Positions 1-9,620 are shown, numbered from the stretch's first letter. The stretch is 64,000 bases of DNA from Alteromonas profundi (GCF_010500865.1 NZ_JAAAWN010000023.1:1-64000); one strand, 5' to 3'. The notes: generated by a model from the letters alone, not told the origin. A program made the numbers and translations.

Positions 1-310
1 GGTCATCTAAATCTGACCAATCGATTGAGATAACAGGGCGTGAAGTGCTACCACAAAATAGTTGGCCGATAGATGCATAGATAAGGGGTGTTTCACTTAA
101 TAAATGCGGGTTTGAGAGCAAGCGGTCCGCACGTTTAATTCGATGTTTTTCAAAAGCTTTAGTGTTAATTCCTCGACCTATGCTGGTTACGGTTGCAGTG
201 CTTCCATTGAGCAGGCTTTTGACGCACGCCGTTACCGCATCCCGACGAGTTTTATGCATTTTATAGCTGACAAGCGATACAACATTGTTCACAATAGACA
301 GGGCATTCAT
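1..310 (-). CDS. IS4-family transposase, N-terminal part (runs off left edge)
   Basis: Translation from an ATG at 310 gives an open frame of 103 codons to base 1 with no stop. It begins MNALSIVNNVVSLVSYKMHK and contains KRADRLLSNPHL followed by ISIDWSDLDD. IS10-type transposases have the same pattern (IKRIDRLLGN then VLVDWSDI), where the Asp of the DWSD motif is the first catalytic residue of the DDE triad. The rest of the catalytic domain lies outside the window, so whether the enzyme is intact is unknown. It is the only gene of the insertion sequence seen here and faces away from the interrupted gene. Confidence 0.85.
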   Translation of the reverse strand, partial: MNALSIVNNVVSLVSYKMHKTRRDAVTACVKSLLNGSTATVTSIGRGINTKAFEKHRIKRADRLLSNPHLLSETPLIYASIGQLFCGSTSRPVISIDWSDLDD

Positions 311-421
311 GGCGTTTAACCTTCACTTTTTTTGGCGAAAGATCTGATCACCAAACGTCATGAATGTTCCCATCTTTTTTATCCTACTGATTTCGCTATA
401 TTATTTGTGGGGATTCCTCAG
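1..421 (-). mobile_element. IS10-group (IS4 family) insertion sequence, partial, one end inside the window
   Basis: The outer end can be read on the minus strand from 421 inward: it begins CTGAGGAATCCCC, which closely resembles the known IS10 terminus (CTGATGAATCCCC). The transposase start lies 111 bp inside this end, a spacing like that of IS10. The element runs off the left edge, so its other end and its target duplication cannot be checked. Immediately outside, 422-430 reads CCTCTAACC, a candidate 9-bp target copy that only weakly fits the IS10 preference NGCTNAGCN. The insertion interrupts a DUF2339 gene. The family call rests on both the terminus and the transposase sequence. Confidence 0.82.
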
Positions 422-972
422 CCTCTAACCCCTTCTTTTTCCATCAAGATACAGGAGAAAATCCAGCACTTAACTGGCTCGCGTTGCAATGGTTTGTTCC
501 GGCTGTGGTATTAAGTTGTTTTTTCTGGGCGCCACTACACAAGCGCTTACAAATAAGCGTAGACGATTTAAGGATGCTACATGGTGAAAAGGTTTTACGC
601 GGTATTGCCACAGTCGCGGGGGTGTTTACCTGTTTATATATTACCAGCGTAATACGTAAAGTATTTCATCAAGGCAATATGACCATGGACCTTGGGGTAA
701 CGCAAGGTGAGCTTTATACTTACTCTGTGGTGTGGTTATTCATCGCCACAGCCACCATTTTCATTGCCCAATTTCGTCGCAGTATTACCGGTGTTAAAAT
801 AGGTTTTGGTGTATTGTTCGTGGTGATAACTAAAGCTTTTGTTATCGATATGGCTAATTTAGAAGGCTTGTATCGAGCCCTTTCCTTCATTGGTCTTGGA
901 CTAAGTTTGGTGGGTATCGGCTGGCTATTTCAAAAGCTAAGAGGCGATGAGCAATTCGAAGCTTCGATGTAA
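422..972 (+). pseudogene. DUF2339 family membrane protein, C-terminal remnant cut by the IS
   Basis: The reading frame is open from the IS boundary to the stop at 970-972. It gives about 183 residues, including NPALNWLALQWFVPAV and several hydrophobic spans ending GLYRALSFIGLGLSLVGIGWLF. This matches the C-terminal multi-pass region of DUF2339 proteins, large inner-membrane proteins of unknown function usually several hundred residues long. The N-terminal part is absent; an in-frame TGA at 388-390 lies inside the insertion sequence. A TTG at 484 could restart translation but would yield only 162 residues. I read it as a gene broken by insertion. Confidence 0.72.
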
Positions 973-988
973 GGGATAGCGCTACTAC

Positions 989-1915
989 TTATTTAGCGCC
1001 TTTATGGTGATGTTGCAGTAAGCGCATAATTAACCGTGCTTCTTCTTCATCTAGCGCTAATAGCTCTCGGACACGGTCAATATGCTGCATGTCGTGGTCG
1101 GTTAATGCACCATCATCTAAAACTTTGCGCACTGTGTCTTTAAAGCGGTCGCGTTTTAGCTGCATTTGCGCGGTATAACTTGATGATAATATACCCGCCG
1201 GAAGTGCATAAAAGCAGATACCCATGATAGTAACTAACCCCCCAAATAGCTTCCCTAAGGGGGTTATCGGCACAGCGTCGCCGTAACCTAGCGTGGTTAA
1301 CGTTACTACGGCCCACCACATAGATGCAGGAATGCTGCTAAATACATCGGGCTGCGTTTCATGTTCGATGTAATAGATACAGGTTGCGGCAATCACAGTA
1401 AATAATAGCAACACACTGATCGCCGCCAAAAGGCTGTGCGTTTCGTTTCTAATCACAGTGACTAGGGTTTGCATCGAACGGGAATAGCGTCCAATCTTTA
1501 AAATTCGAAGAACCCTGAAAACCCGCAAAATACGTAAATCAAAGGCAACCAGCATACTGAGGTAAAAGGGCAAAATGGCCATTAGGTCGATAATGGCCAT
1601 GGGGCTTTTAATGTAGTCTAGGCGCTTTTGCCACGGCCGCATATAAGGTTTATCGTGATGGCTGGGTGCCTCTGCACTACTATAAACACGCAGCGCGTAC
1701 TCAATAGTGAATAAAATCACAGAGGTAATTTCAATGATATGCAGTTCATATTGCCAAACAGCAGGTATGCCCGGCACAGTTTCCAACATCATCGCTGCTA
1801 TATTTACTAAAATGAGTATGACAAGCAGAGTATCAAACAGCTTGCTAACACGTCTGTGACTTTGTGCTTGGGTATAGGATACCAATATGTTGTAGCATAT
1901 AGATTGAAATGACAT
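989..1915 (-). CDS. Voltage-gated-type potassium channel (ion transport protein)
   Basis: Inner-membrane tetrameric cation channel subunit. The product has an N-terminal set of hydrophobic helices, an Arg-rich S4-like helix (LRILRVFRVLRILKIGRYSR, basic residues roughly every third position), and a pore loop containing TLTTLGYGD, the potassium selectivity filter, followed by the inner helix. The C-terminal cytoplasmic tail is charged. I prefer the ATG at 1915 because AAAGG lies just upstream of it; an in-frame ATG at 1936 would add seven residues. The gene stands alone, convergent with the DUF2339 remnant. Physiological role (osmotic or membrane-potential control) is inferred from the family. 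Confidence 0.88.
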   Translation of the reverse strand: MSFQSICYNILVSYTQAQSHRRVSKLFDTLLVILILVNIAAMMLETVPGIPAVWQYELHIIEITSVILFTIEYALRVYSSAEAPSHHDKPYMRPWQKRLDYIKSPMAIIDLMAILPFYLSMLVAFDLRILRVFRVLRILKIGRYSRSMQTLVTVIRNETHSLLAAISVLLLFTVIAATCIYYIEHETQPDVFSSIPASMWWAVVTLTTLGYGDAVPITPLGKLFGGLVTIMGICFYALPAGILSSSYTAQMQLKRDRFKDTVRKVLDDGALTDHDMQHIDRVRELLALDEEEARLIMRLLQHHHKGAK

Positions 1916-2002
1916 TAGCTGCCTTTGGGTGATCACTGCTACTCGTTACTTTATCAATAAATCGATAACGCGCAATAAAATAGGCGCTTTAAAAGGATAG
2001 AC

Positions 2003-2740
2003 ATGAAAATAATTACCGCACTTGGGGCCATAATATTTTCGCTGGCAGTGTCAGCCGACGAAGCTAAAAAGGTGCCTAGCGCACCCACTATAGATGGCTA
2101 TGCAAACGAAGCATTTTGGCAACAGGGGGAATGGATTGAAATGACCGAAGCAATGCTTGGTGAGACACCTTCCGCCGATGATTTTACCGGCAGGTATAAG
2201 TTAGGGTGGGATGCCAATGCACTTTATTTATTAGCTGAGATCCACGATGAGCATATCTCGGACACCTATCCCGACCCATTAGAGCGCTACTGGGATGATG
2301 ACTGCCTAGAAATATTTATTGATGCTGATAAATCTGGCGGCGACCATTTCAATAATTACAATGCTTTTGCTTATCACGTGGCGTTAGACAATCAAGTGGT
2401 AGATATAGGCCCAAATGAAGCAGGCGAGCCTGAAGCGCAGCTTTATAACGACCATGTTACCAGTGCGTGGAAGCGCCAAAAAGATGCCCCCCATGCTATT
2501 TATTGGGAGGTGGCCATTCGTATATTCGCCGATGATTACCAACATGGGAAAGACAATGTGCCTATTACGCTAAAAGAAGATATGGCATTGGGTTTTATGT
2601 TGGCTTATTGCGATGCTGATGGGGCGGACAGAGAACACTTCATGGGCTCTCACCCTATTACGCCGGTAAACGGTGATAAAAACCTAGGCTATAAAGACGC
2701 TTCCGTGTTTGACGTTCTTAGGTTAAAAGGAAGCGATTAA
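2003..2740 (+). CDS. Secreted CBM9-like carbohydrate-binding domain protein
   Basis: A 245-residue protein with a signal peptide (cleavage probably after LAVSA, around residue 18). The rest resembles a CBM9-like/DOMON-type beta-sandwich: APTIDGYANEAFWQQGEW near residue 27, YKLGWDANALYLLAEIHD, YWDDDCLEIFIDAD and YWEVAIRIFADDY. These are the usual landmarks of the family (a central Trp strand, and an acidic calcium- or sugar-contact segment before EIFID). Proteins of this kind bind sugars in the periplasm or outside the cell and often accompany glycoside hydrolases, but no such enzyme is adjacent. The ligand is unknown. Confidence 0.8.
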   Translation: MKIITALGAIIFSLAVSADEAKKVPSAPTIDGYANEAFWQQGEWIEMTEAMLGETPSADDFTGRYKLGWDANALYLLAEIHDEHISDTYPDPLERYWDDDCLEIFIDADKSGGDHFNNYNAFAYHVALDNQVVDIGPNEAGEPEAQLYNDHVTSAWKRQKDAPHAIYWEVAIRIFADDYQHGKDNVPITLKEDMALGFMLAYCDADGADREHFMGSHPITPVNGDKNLGYKDASVFDVLRLKGSD

Positions 2741-2749
2741 AAGCAATAA

Positions 2750-2778
2750 AAAAGCGCTACAAAAAAGGTAGCGCTTTT
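2750..2778. terminator. Bidirectional rho-independent terminator between the CBM9 gene and purD
   Basis: AAAGCGCTAC and GTAGCGCTTT form a perfect inverted repeat around an A-rich loop. A-runs on one side and T-runs on the other allow it to act on both strands. It sits between two convergent genes. Confidence 0.85.
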
Positions 2779-2804
2779 CTTGTATATTCACATTTATGCC
2801 ATGC

Positions 2805-4097
2805 TTACTTAGCGCTAGCTTCTCTAGCTATCGCTCGATGAGCAATGTCGGTGCGATAATAAACATCTTTAAATTGAATAGTGTTCACCAGTTCGTAGGC
2901 TTTTTGCTGCGCCTCGGTCACGGTATTGCCAAGCGCAGTGGCACACAATACACGCCCGCCTGCGGTAACAACTTTGCCTTCATGTAACGCAGTACCTGCG
3001 TGGAAAACTTTACCTTCAAGCTCTGCCGCTGCTTCAAACCCAGTGATCTCATCACCTTTGTTATAACTAGCTGGATAGCCGCCAGCCGCTAATACTACGC
3101 CTACCGCAGCGCGCTCGTCGAAATCGATGGTTTTTCCTGCTAGCTCGCCTTTGCAGGCGGCTTGGCAAAGAGGTACAAGATCCGATTTAAGACGTAGCAT
3201 AATGGGCTGAGTTTCTGGGTCGCCAAAGCGACAGTTATATTCGATAACCTTAGGTGTACCGTCAGCCATAATCATTAGGCCCGCATATAAAAAGCCAACG
3301 TAATCGTTTCCTTCAGCGGCCATACCATTTACCGTGGGCATAATAACTTCATTCATCACACGGTCATGGATTTCAGAGGTTACTACAGGGGCTGGAGAAT
3401 AGGCACCCATACCACCAGTATTAGGGCCTTTATCGCCATCGGCTGCACGTTTATGATCTTGGCTGGTGGCGAAAGGCAGCACATTTTTACCGTCTACCAT
3501 TACAATAAACGATGCCTCTTCGCCATCTAGAAACTCTTCGACTACTACACGACTACCCGCATCACCAAAGGCATTACCAGCAAGCATATCGCGAATGGCC
3601 TCTTCGGCATCAGCGACGGTTTCTGCAACAATCACCCCTTTCCCTGCCGCTAAACCGTCGGCTTTCACTACAATAGGCGCACCCTTTTCTCGCACATAGG
3701 CAAGCGCTGGCTCTATTGCGGTGAAATTTTGATATTCTGCTGTGGGTATTTTATGACGGGCTAAGAAATCTTTAGTGAATGCTTTTGAGCCCTCAAGCTG
3801 CGCAGCAGCTTGAGTAGGCCCAAATATCATTAGGTCTTCGTTAGTGAACGCGTCAACTACGCCTGCAACTAGCGGCGCTTCAGGGCCAACAATGGTCAGT
3901 TCAACCTCATTACCTTTGGCAAATGAGACCAACCCGGCTATGTCATTTACGTCTATGGCGACATTTTCGAGTTTTGCCTCAGTAGCTGTGCCTGCGTTAC
4001 CGGGCGCAACAAATACCTTTGATACGGTTGAAGACTGTGCGGCTATAAAGGCTAGCGCATGTTCGCGGCCACCGCCGCCAATTACAAGTACATTCAT
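2805..4097 (-). CDS. purD: Phosphoribosylamine-glycine ligase (GARS)
   Basis: Catalyses the ATP-dependent joining of 5-phosphoribosylamine and glycine, the second step of de novo purine synthesis, in the cytoplasm. The 430-residue length is normal. It starts MNVLVIGGGGREHALA (N-domain nucleotide-binding motif), has VGPEAPLVAG near residue 70, an ATP-grasp domain with VVKADGLAAGKGV near residue 145, and the conserved EYNCRFGDPETQ near residue 290. In many gammaproteobacteria purD directly follows purH. Here the two share a strand but are separated by a methyltransferase-like gene and a structured non-coding block. Confidence 0.97.
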   Translation of the reverse strand: MNVLVIGGGGREHALAFIAAQSSTVSKVFVAPGNAGTATEAKLENVAIDVNDIAGLVSFAKGNEVELTIVGPEAPLVAGVVDAFTNEDLMIFGPTQAAAQLEGSKAFTKDFLARHKIPTAEYQNFTAIEPALAYVREKGAPIVVKADGLAAGKGVIVAETVADAEEAIRDMLAGNAFGDAGSRVVVEEFLDGEEASFIVMVDGKNVLPFATSQDHKRAADGDKGPNTGGMGAYSPAPVVTSEIHDRVMNEVIMPTVNGMAAEGNDYVGFLYAGLMIMADGTPKVIEYNCRFGDPETQPIMLRLKSDLVPLCQAACKGELAGKTIDFDERAAVGVVLAAGGYPASYNKGDEITGFEAAAELEGKVFHAGTALHEGKVVTAGGRVLCATALGNTVTEAQQKAYELVNTIQFKDVYYRTDIAHRAIAREASAK

Positions 4098-4125
4098 TAA
4101 CTATTCCGTTTTATGCTTTGGGTTT

Positions 4126-4941
4126 TTACAAATTAGGCTTTTTGAATTTTAGCGTCATACGATTACTCTCACCAATAGCGAGATATTTATCACGGTCTTG
4201 TTCATCAAGTGAAAGACTCGGTGGCAGTGTCCATACCCCTTTAGGGTGATCAGCGGTATCCATAGGATTCGCATTTACATCACTGCTCTTTACAAGTTCA
4301 AAACCTGCTTTTTCTGCTGCAGCTACCACATAGGCGCGTTTCATGTAGCCGCTCTTTTTCATAGCTTCATCATCGGCACTTTCAGGGAGTTCATGTTCTA
4401 CTACACCCAGCACACCGCCTGGCTTAAGCGCGGTAAAAAAGGCTCCGAAGGCTTTATCAACACCCTCGTTCCCCTCACGCATGTACCAGTTGTGCACATT
4501 CCGAAACGTTAACACCATATCAGCGCTACCAGGCGCAGCAATATCAAGGGCTTTTGTTGGATGGAACGCAGTTACTTCAACGCCTTCGTATTTCATGCCT
4601 GGCTGGTTTTTTTGCTTAAAGCCGTCAAGGGAGCGCTGGTAGTAACCTGGGGCAGTATCATCGACAAAGAAGTGTGCAGCAATATATTTACCCTCACCTT
4701 TCACCACCGATGAAATAATATCAGCATACCATCCACCACCTGGCCAGATCTCTACCACTGTCATATCAGGCTTTAGACCAAAAAAGCGGAGCGTTTGTTG
4801 GGGGTTGCGATATTCATCACGCGCTTTGGCCTGTGCCGAGCGAATGTCGCTCATAGCTGCCTGTGAAATAGCATCGGCAGTCGCATAGCTCGCTGACATA
4901 CTTAATGTAGCGGCTAATACAAGTTGGGCTAACTTTTTCAT
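4126..4941 (-). CDS. Secreted methyltransferase-like protein (COG4798 type)
   Basis: 271 residues with an N-terminal signal peptide (cleavage likely after SYATA, around residue 22). The body has a SAM-methyltransferase-like fold: TVVEIWPGGGWYADII near residue 60 in the place of the glycine-rich SAM motif I, DMVLTFRNVHNWY near 145, and ALKPGGVLGVVEHE near 170. Predicted periplasmic methyltransferases of this class are widespread in Proteobacteria but their substrate is unknown, and export makes SAM supply puzzling. It ends 28 bp before purD on the same strand and so may be co-transcribed with it. Confidence 0.8.
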   Translation of the reverse strand: MKKLAQLVLAATLSMSASYATADAISQAAMSDIRSAQAKARDEYRNPQQTLRFFGLKPDMTVVEIWPGGGWYADIISSVVKGEGKYIAAHFFVDDTAPGYYQRSLDGFKQKNQPGMKYEGVEVTAFHPTKALDIAAPGSADMVLTFRNVHNWYMREGNEGVDKAFGAFFTALKPGGVLGVVEHELPESADDEAMKKSGYMKRAYVVAAAEKAGFELVKSSDVNANPMDTADHPKGVWTLPPSLSLDEQDRDKYLAIGESNRMTLKFKKPNL

Positions 4942-5036
4942 TCTTGTTTCCTTATTCTGACGAGGGTAGGGGGATTAACATAACATTTATTTGTAATACT
5001 ATTACTACAAATTACCACAGGTCAGATCAAGCAAGC

Positions 5037-5258
5037 TCAGGCATTATCGCTATGTACTGGGGAAGCCAAAATGTCACGGTAGCGTCCCCATTTATAGGCG
5101 TACAGCGTGTTTAGAGGGGAGATTTGCTCCCATCCGCCCACTAAATACGCGAAACAAGAGGGGAGAGAATACCCGTACTGAACTCTCTGCGGCACGGATG
5201 CCGCAAAGAAGCCCCATAAATGGGGGTAAGGCATGTTTAGTACGGGTAATCCCCTCAC
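5037..5258 (-). other. Structured intergenic block with a short open frame; possible dispersed repeat
   Basis: A 73-codon frame (MRGLPVLNMPYPHLWGFF at its start) fills most of the gap between purH and the methyltransferase gene. I doubt that it is a normal gene, because the DNA is dominated by inverted repeats: ATACCCGTACT (5169-5179) against AGTACGGGTA (5239-5248), GCGGCACGGATGCCGC (5180-5195), and GGGGAG...CTCCC near 5116-5131. No convincing ribosome-binding site is seen. It may be an RNA or a multi-copy intergenic element that happens to stay open. The bases 4942-5036 hold only the upstream region of the methyltransferase gene. Confidence 0.4.
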
Positions 5259-5291
5259 TATTTCGCGAATTTAACTATTCGGCATAACCGA

Positions 5292-6890
5292 TTAATGGCG
5301 GAAGTGGCGCATACCTGTAAACACCATGGCAATACCATGTTCGTCTGCTGCGTCAATCACTTCTTGGTCGCGCATTGAGCCGCCTGGCTGAATAACTGCT
5401 TTAATGCCAGCTTCAGCGGCAGCGTCAATACCGTCGCGGAACGGGAAGAAAGCATCAGATGCCATCACAGAGCCGGCCACTTCTAGGTTTTCATCAGCGG
5501 CTTTAATGCCAGCAATTTTCGCAGAGTATACGCGGCTCATTTGGCCTGCACCTACACCTACTGTCATGCCGTCTTTGCAGTAAACGATGGCGTTAGACTT
5601 CACGTATTTCGCTACTTTCCAGCAGAACATCAAATCGCGGAGTTCGTCATCGCTTGGCTTACGCTTAGTCACTACTTCCAGGTCTTCCATTTCAACCATG
5701 CCGAAGTCGCGTTCTTGAACAAGCAAGCCGCCATTAACCCGTTTAAAGTCGTAACCTTCGGTAAGTTGGCCAGCCCAATCGCCGCAGGCAAGAAGACGTA
5801 CATTTTTCTTCGCGGTCACAACTTTTTTTGCTTCATCGCTGACTGTTGGTGCAATAATCACTTCCACGAACTGACGGTCTACAATGGCTTGCGCTGTTTT
5901 CGCATCAAGTTCACGGTTAAAAGCGATAATGCCGCCAAACGCTGACGTTGGGTCGGTTTTAAACGCGCGATCATAAGCGTTAAAGATATCTTCACCAATC
6001 GCCACACCACAAGGGTTTGCATGTTTAACGATAACGCATGCAGGTTGTTCAAATTCTTTCACACACTCTAGCGCTGCATCGGTATCGGCGATGTTGTTGA
6101 AAGACAGCTCTTTACCTTGCAGCTGGGTTGCTGTAGCCACAGAGGCTTCTTGAATGTCGTTCTCAACATAAAATGCCGCTTCTTGGTGACTATTTTCACC
6201 GTAACGAAGATCTTGCTTCTTGGTCAGCTGCATGTTGTACGTGCGCGGGAATTCGCTGTGCTGGTGGTCGCAATCGGCTTCGCATTCAGTACTATCTAAA
6301 CGTGCGCCGAAGTAGTTAGCAATCATGCCGTCGTATTCTGCGGTATGTTCAAAGGCTTTAATGGCTAGGTCGAAACGGGTGCTGTAGGTGAGTGAGCCAT
6401 TGTTATCGTTCATTTCTGCTAACACACGACTATAGTCAGAGGCGTTAACCACAATAGTCACATCTTTATGGTTTTTCGCTGCCGCGCGCACCATTGTTGG
6501 GCCACCGATATCAATGTTCTCAATGGCATCTTCTAATGTGCAGTCTTCGTTTGCCACGGTGGCAGCAAAGGGATAAAGGTTCACTACCACTAAATCGATA
6601 GGGGCAATGTTGTTTTCTGCCATGACGGCTTCGTCGGTGCCACGGCGTGCAAGGATACCGCCATGAATTTTAGGGTGAAGGGTTTTCACGCGGCCGGCCA
6701 TAATTTCTGGGTGGCCAGTATGTTCAGACACCTCAATCACAGGCAAGCCTGCGTCGGCTAGCAGTTTAGCGGTACCACCCGTCGACAGAAGTTCGACCCC
6801 AGCGTTATGCAGCGCCGTGGCGAAATCGAGGATACCGGTTTTATCAGAGACACTTAAAAGAGCACGTTTAATAGGTTTTGGAGTTTGCAT
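5292..6890 (-). CDS. purH: Bifunctional AICAR transformylase / IMP cyclohydrolase
   Basis: Performs the last two steps of de novo IMP synthesis: formylation of AICAR using 10-formyl-THF, then ring closure. The N-terminal IMP cyclohydrolase domain is clear ([44 protein letters not shown]). The C-terminal AICAR transformylase domain has [10 protein letters not shown] near residue 225, [10 protein letters not shown] near 290, and [10 protein letters not shown] close to the end. I start it at the ATG at 6890 ([14 protein letters not shown]), giving 532 residues, the usual length; the frame stays open for 23 further codons upstream without homology. It lies just downstream of fis on the same strand, but a terminator separates them. 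Confidence 0.96.
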   Translation of the reverse strand: MQTPKPIKRALLSVSDKTGILDFATALHNAGVELLSTGGTAKLLADAGLPVIEVSEHTGHPEIMAGRVKTLHPKIHGGILARRGTDEAVMAENNIAPIDLVVVNLYPFAATVANEDCTLEDAIENIDIGGPTMVRAAAKNHKDVTIVVNASDYSRVLAEMNDNNGSLTYSTRFDLAIKAFEHTAEYDGMIANYFGARLDSTECEADCDHQHSEFPRTYNMQLTKKQDLRYGENSHQEAAFYVENDIQEASVATATQLQGKELSFNNIADTDAALECVKEFEQPACVIVKHANPCGVAIGEDIFNAYDRAFKTDPTSAFGGIIAFNRELDAKTAQAIVDRQFVEVIIAPTVSDEAKKVVTAKKNVRLLACGDWAGQLTEGYDFKRVNGGLLVQERDFGMVEMEDLEVVTKRKPSDDELRDLMFCWKVAKYVKSNAIVYCKDGMTVGVGAGQMSRVYSAKIAGIKAADENLEVAGSVMASDAFFPFRDGIDAAAEAGIKAVIQPGGSMRDQEVIDAADEHGIAMVFTGMRHFRH

Positions 6891-6926
6891 AAATGTATTA
6901 GCTTCAAAGTTGTAGTGTTGAAACAA

Positions 6927-6950
6927 AAAGAGCACCGTGTGGTGCTCTTT
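6927..6950 (-). terminator. Rho-independent terminator of the dusB-fis transcript
   Basis: AAAGAGCACC and GGTGCTCTTT pair around GTGT. On the minus strand the stem is followed by a T-run (CTTTTTGTTT). It lies between fis and purH. Confidence 0.85.
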
Positions 6951-6972
6951 GGCGGGCAATGCCCTTAGGATT

Positions 6973-7266
6973 TTAGTTCATGCCGTATTGCTTAAGCTTC
7001 TTGCGAAGTGTGCCACGGTTGATGCCCATCATGATGGCAGCGCGGGTTTGGTTGCCGCGGGTGTAAGTCATGACTTCTTCCAGCAGCGGTGCTTCTACCT
7101 CTGCTAATACCATTTCGTACAAGTTGTCGATGTTGGCGTTGTCTAGTTGTTTTAGATACTTATTAACTGCTTGCTTAACTGAGTCACGCAGTGGCTTTTG
7201 AGCCTGCGTCTGAGAGGGCGTAGTTACTGTAGTAGTAAAAGGTGAAGTCACGTTTTGATCGAACAT
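6973..7266 (-). CDS. fis: DNA-binding protein Fis
   Basis: Nucleoid protein and transcription regulator that bends DNA and activates rRNA promoters during rapid growth. The 97-residue protein has a variable N-terminus (the strand pair used to contact invertases) and a highly conserved C-terminus, [37 protein letters not shown], which is the helix-turn-helix. It follows dusB by 30 bp on the same strand, the classic gammaproteobacterial dusB-fis operon. Confidence 0.97.
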   Translation of the reverse strand: MFDQNVTSPFTTTVTTPSQTQAQKPLRDSVKQAVNKYLKQLDNANIDNLYEMVLAEVEAPLLEEVMTYTRGNQTRAAIMMGINRGTLRKKLKQYGMN

Positions 7267-7296
7267 AATACTGAGTTGCTCTTAAGTTAGTCATCA

Positions 7297-8295
7297 CTAT
7301 GCTGCAGGGGAAATCTGTCGGGTTTCCGAATTCTGCAACGATTGAAAGTAAGCGTTTAGTGCCTCAAGTTGTGCATCCGCACACTCGATAGCGTTGAACG
7401 TTTTACGAAACTGACGATCCGTATCGTATTGTGAGAGATACCAGCCCACGTGCTTTCGGGCAATTCTTACACCGGCGACATCGCCATAAAAGTTCTGCAC
7501 ATTAGCAACATGCTCATGTAAGACCTCATATTGCTCTGACAATGATGGAGAAGGTAGGTTCTCGCCCGTTTCAAGGAAATGTTGGATTTGCTTAAAGATC
7601 CAAGGATTTCCTTGCGCGCCGCGCCCTATCATAATTCCATCTGCACCCGTGTAATCCAGCACCTCTTGTGCTTTTTGTGGAGAGGTTATATCACCGTTGG
7701 CAATAACAGGTATCGAAATTGCCTCTTTAATACAACGAATGGTGTTGTACTCCGCCTCTCCTTTGTACATACAAGCTCGCGTTCTACCATGAACAGCCAG
7801 CGACTGTATGCCGTTTTGCTCTGCAATGCGGGCAATATCTACCCCATTGCGATTTTCTGGGTTCCAGCCGGTACGAATTTTCAGTGTTACCGGTACATCA
7901 ACGGCATTAACCACTGCTTTGATGATCGCTTCCACTGTTTCTGGGTATTGCAATAATGCCGAACCTGCCAACTTCTTATTTACTTTCTTAGCAGGGCAAC
8001 CCATGTTGATATCGACGATTTGAGCGCCGTTTTCAACATTAAACTGGGCAGCCTGCGCCATAAGCTCAGGATCGGCCCCAGCAATCTGTACAGAGCGAAT
8101 GCCTTCTTCGCCTTCATGGTTCATACGGGCTTGCGACTTGGCGGTATTCCACACTTTCGGATTACTTGAAAGCATTTCGGAAACCACGAGGCCTGCACCC
8201 ATACGCTTGCATAGTTGGCGAAACGGACGGTCAGTCACGCCGGCCATAGGAGCCAACATCAAATTGTTATCTAACTTGTAGGATCCAATTCGCAT
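7297..8295 (-). CDS. dusB: tRNA-dihydrouridine synthase B
   Basis: FMN-dependent enzyme that reduces uridine in tRNA D-loops using NADPH. The 332-residue product begins MRIGSYKLDNNLMLAPMAGVTDRPFRQLCKRMG (FMN-binding strand), carries the catalytic Cys in DINMGCPAKKVNKK near residue 100, LKIRTGW near 140, VHGRTR, and the FMN phosphate site ADGIMIGRGAQGNPW near 220. It is first in the dusB-fis operon. The gap upstream (8296-8413) holds the likely operon promoter and an inverted repeat TGACAGT/ACTGTCA near 8413-8437. Confidence 0.96.
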   Translation of the reverse strand: MRIGSYKLDNNLMLAPMAGVTDRPFRQLCKRMGAGLVVSEMLSSNPKVWNTAKSQARMNHEGEEGIRSVQIAGADPELMAQAAQFNVENGAQIVDINMGCPAKKVNKKLAGSALLQYPETVEAIIKAVVNAVDVPVTLKIRTGWNPENRNGVDIARIAEQNGIQSLAVHGRTRACMYKGEAEYNTIRCIKEAISIPVIANGDITSPQKAQEVLDYTGADGIMIGRGAQGNPWIFKQIQHFLETGENLPSPSLSEQYEVLHEHVANVQNFYGDVAGVRIARKHVGWYLSQYDTDRQFRKTFNAIECADAQLEALNAYFQSLQNSETRQISPAA

Positions 8296-8532
8296 ACATC
8301 GCCATTAAAAACTGCACAGAAATTATACACCCGGCCAAAACGGGGCGCTAAGTGTACGCGTTTTCGCAATAGTTGAAAAGGCTAAAAATCACACAAAATT
8401 TCACTTAGTGGTCTTGACAGTGAAAAAAAACTGTCACATTAGCAAGCTAGTGAAACATTTTTGTGTGTTTTTTGTTCATCAGGGCGCAAAGGCCGCGCCC
8501 GAAAAGGCTTTCGATAACAAAAAATTTACGCA

Positions 8533-9414
8533 TTAATTGCGTTTTTTACCTGAAACTCTAGCCCATTCACCGTCAATAGCGCTAGATTCTAAGTGAAATT
8601 GTTGCCCATATGCGTGCTCTATTTTGTCTACTTGTTCAGCAAGAATACCAGAAAGAACAAGCAATCCTTCTGGAGCACAATAGGCGGCAATAACCTGTTG
8701 GAGTTCAAGCAACGGGCCGGAAAGAATATTGGCCATTACTACATCCGCCTCTAAACGAGGTTGATCTTCGGGTAAGTAAACCTGTAATCGGTCTTCTACA
8801 CCATTGCGGCGAGCGTTTTCTTCAGTGGCCTGCAGGGCTTGGGGGTCAATATCTATACCTATAACCTTCTTGGCGCCTAATTTAAGCGCTGCGAGGGCTA
8901 AAATACCTGATCCACAACCAAAATCGACGACAACTTTGTCATGCATATCTATGCCATCTAACCAACGCAAACACAAAGCCGTGGTAGGGTGCGTGCCGGT
9001 ACCGAACGCAAGGCCTGGATCTAACATCACGTTGACCGCTGTTGGGTCGGGAACATCACGCCAACTCGGACAAATCCATAGTCGTTCACCAAACTGCATA
9101 GGATGGAAGTTATCCATCCACTCCCGTTCCCAATCTTTGTCTTCTAGTGGCTCTAACTTATAGTTGAAGTTTTTCCCTAGAACACGGGCTTGGCTTAGCC
9201 GAGCAATTATACGTTTCATATCGTCTGAGGCATCAAACAAGCCTACTACTTGAGTATCTGGCCAAAGTAATACTTCACCGGGTTTGGGTTCGTACATCGG
9301 CGTATCTTTCGCATCTACAAAAGTAACAGCCTGCGATCCGTTAGCGGTTAACATGTCGCCAATAGCATCAGCATGTTCAGAAGTAGTATTTATTCGTAGT
9401 TGTAGCCAGGCCAT
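8533..9414 (-). CDS. prmA: Ribosomal protein L11 methyltransferase
   Basis: Trimethylates Lys and the N-terminus of ribosomal protein L11 using SAM. The product has an N-terminal substrate-recognition domain and a Rossmann methyltransferase domain with [16 protein letters not shown] near residue 125, [20 protein letters not shown] near 160 (SAM motif I) and [11 protein letters not shown] near 220. I choose the ATG at 9414 ([15 protein letters not shown]), which gives 293 residues as in homologues; 17 additional upstream codons are open but unconserved. In many relatives prmA lies directly upstream of dusB, as here. The 8415-8532 gap has AT-rich sequence and an inverted repeat GGGCGC/GCGCCC at about 8480-8499 without a T-run. 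Confidence 0.95.
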   Translation of the reverse strand: MAWLQLRINTTSEHADAIGDMLTANGSQAVTFVDAKDTPMYEPKPGEVLLWPDTQVVGLFDASDDMKRIIARLSQARVLGKNFNYKLEPLEDKDWEREWMDNFHPMQFGERLWICPSWRDVPDPTAVNVMLDPGLAFGTGTHPTTALCLRWLDGIDMHDKVVVDFGCGSGILALAALKLGAKKVIGIDIDPQALQATEENARRNGVEDRLQVYLPEDQPRLEADVVMANILSGPLLELQQVIAAYCAPEGLLVLSGILAEQVDKIEHAYGQQFHLESSAIDGEWARVSGKKRN

Positions 9415-9620
9415 ACGTGTCGATGAGTTAGTAAATTTGGGGTAATTGTACAGCCTAGCTGGCATAAAACGAAGATGAACCCAACGAATAACTTCACATT
9501 ACCCATTGCACATTGGTAAAGCTGGTGCAAACCTATATAGTGGGGCTTAGTCTTTTGTCCAATGGCAGTTTTAACGAAACCCGATATGCTCATTAGTGGT
9601 TCCACTTTTAACAGGTCTTC

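Noticed and set aside
332-514. Plus-strand 60-codon frame after the IS transposase
   Set aside because: It spans the IS end and the DUF2339 remnant in the wrong frame; it has no homology-like pattern.
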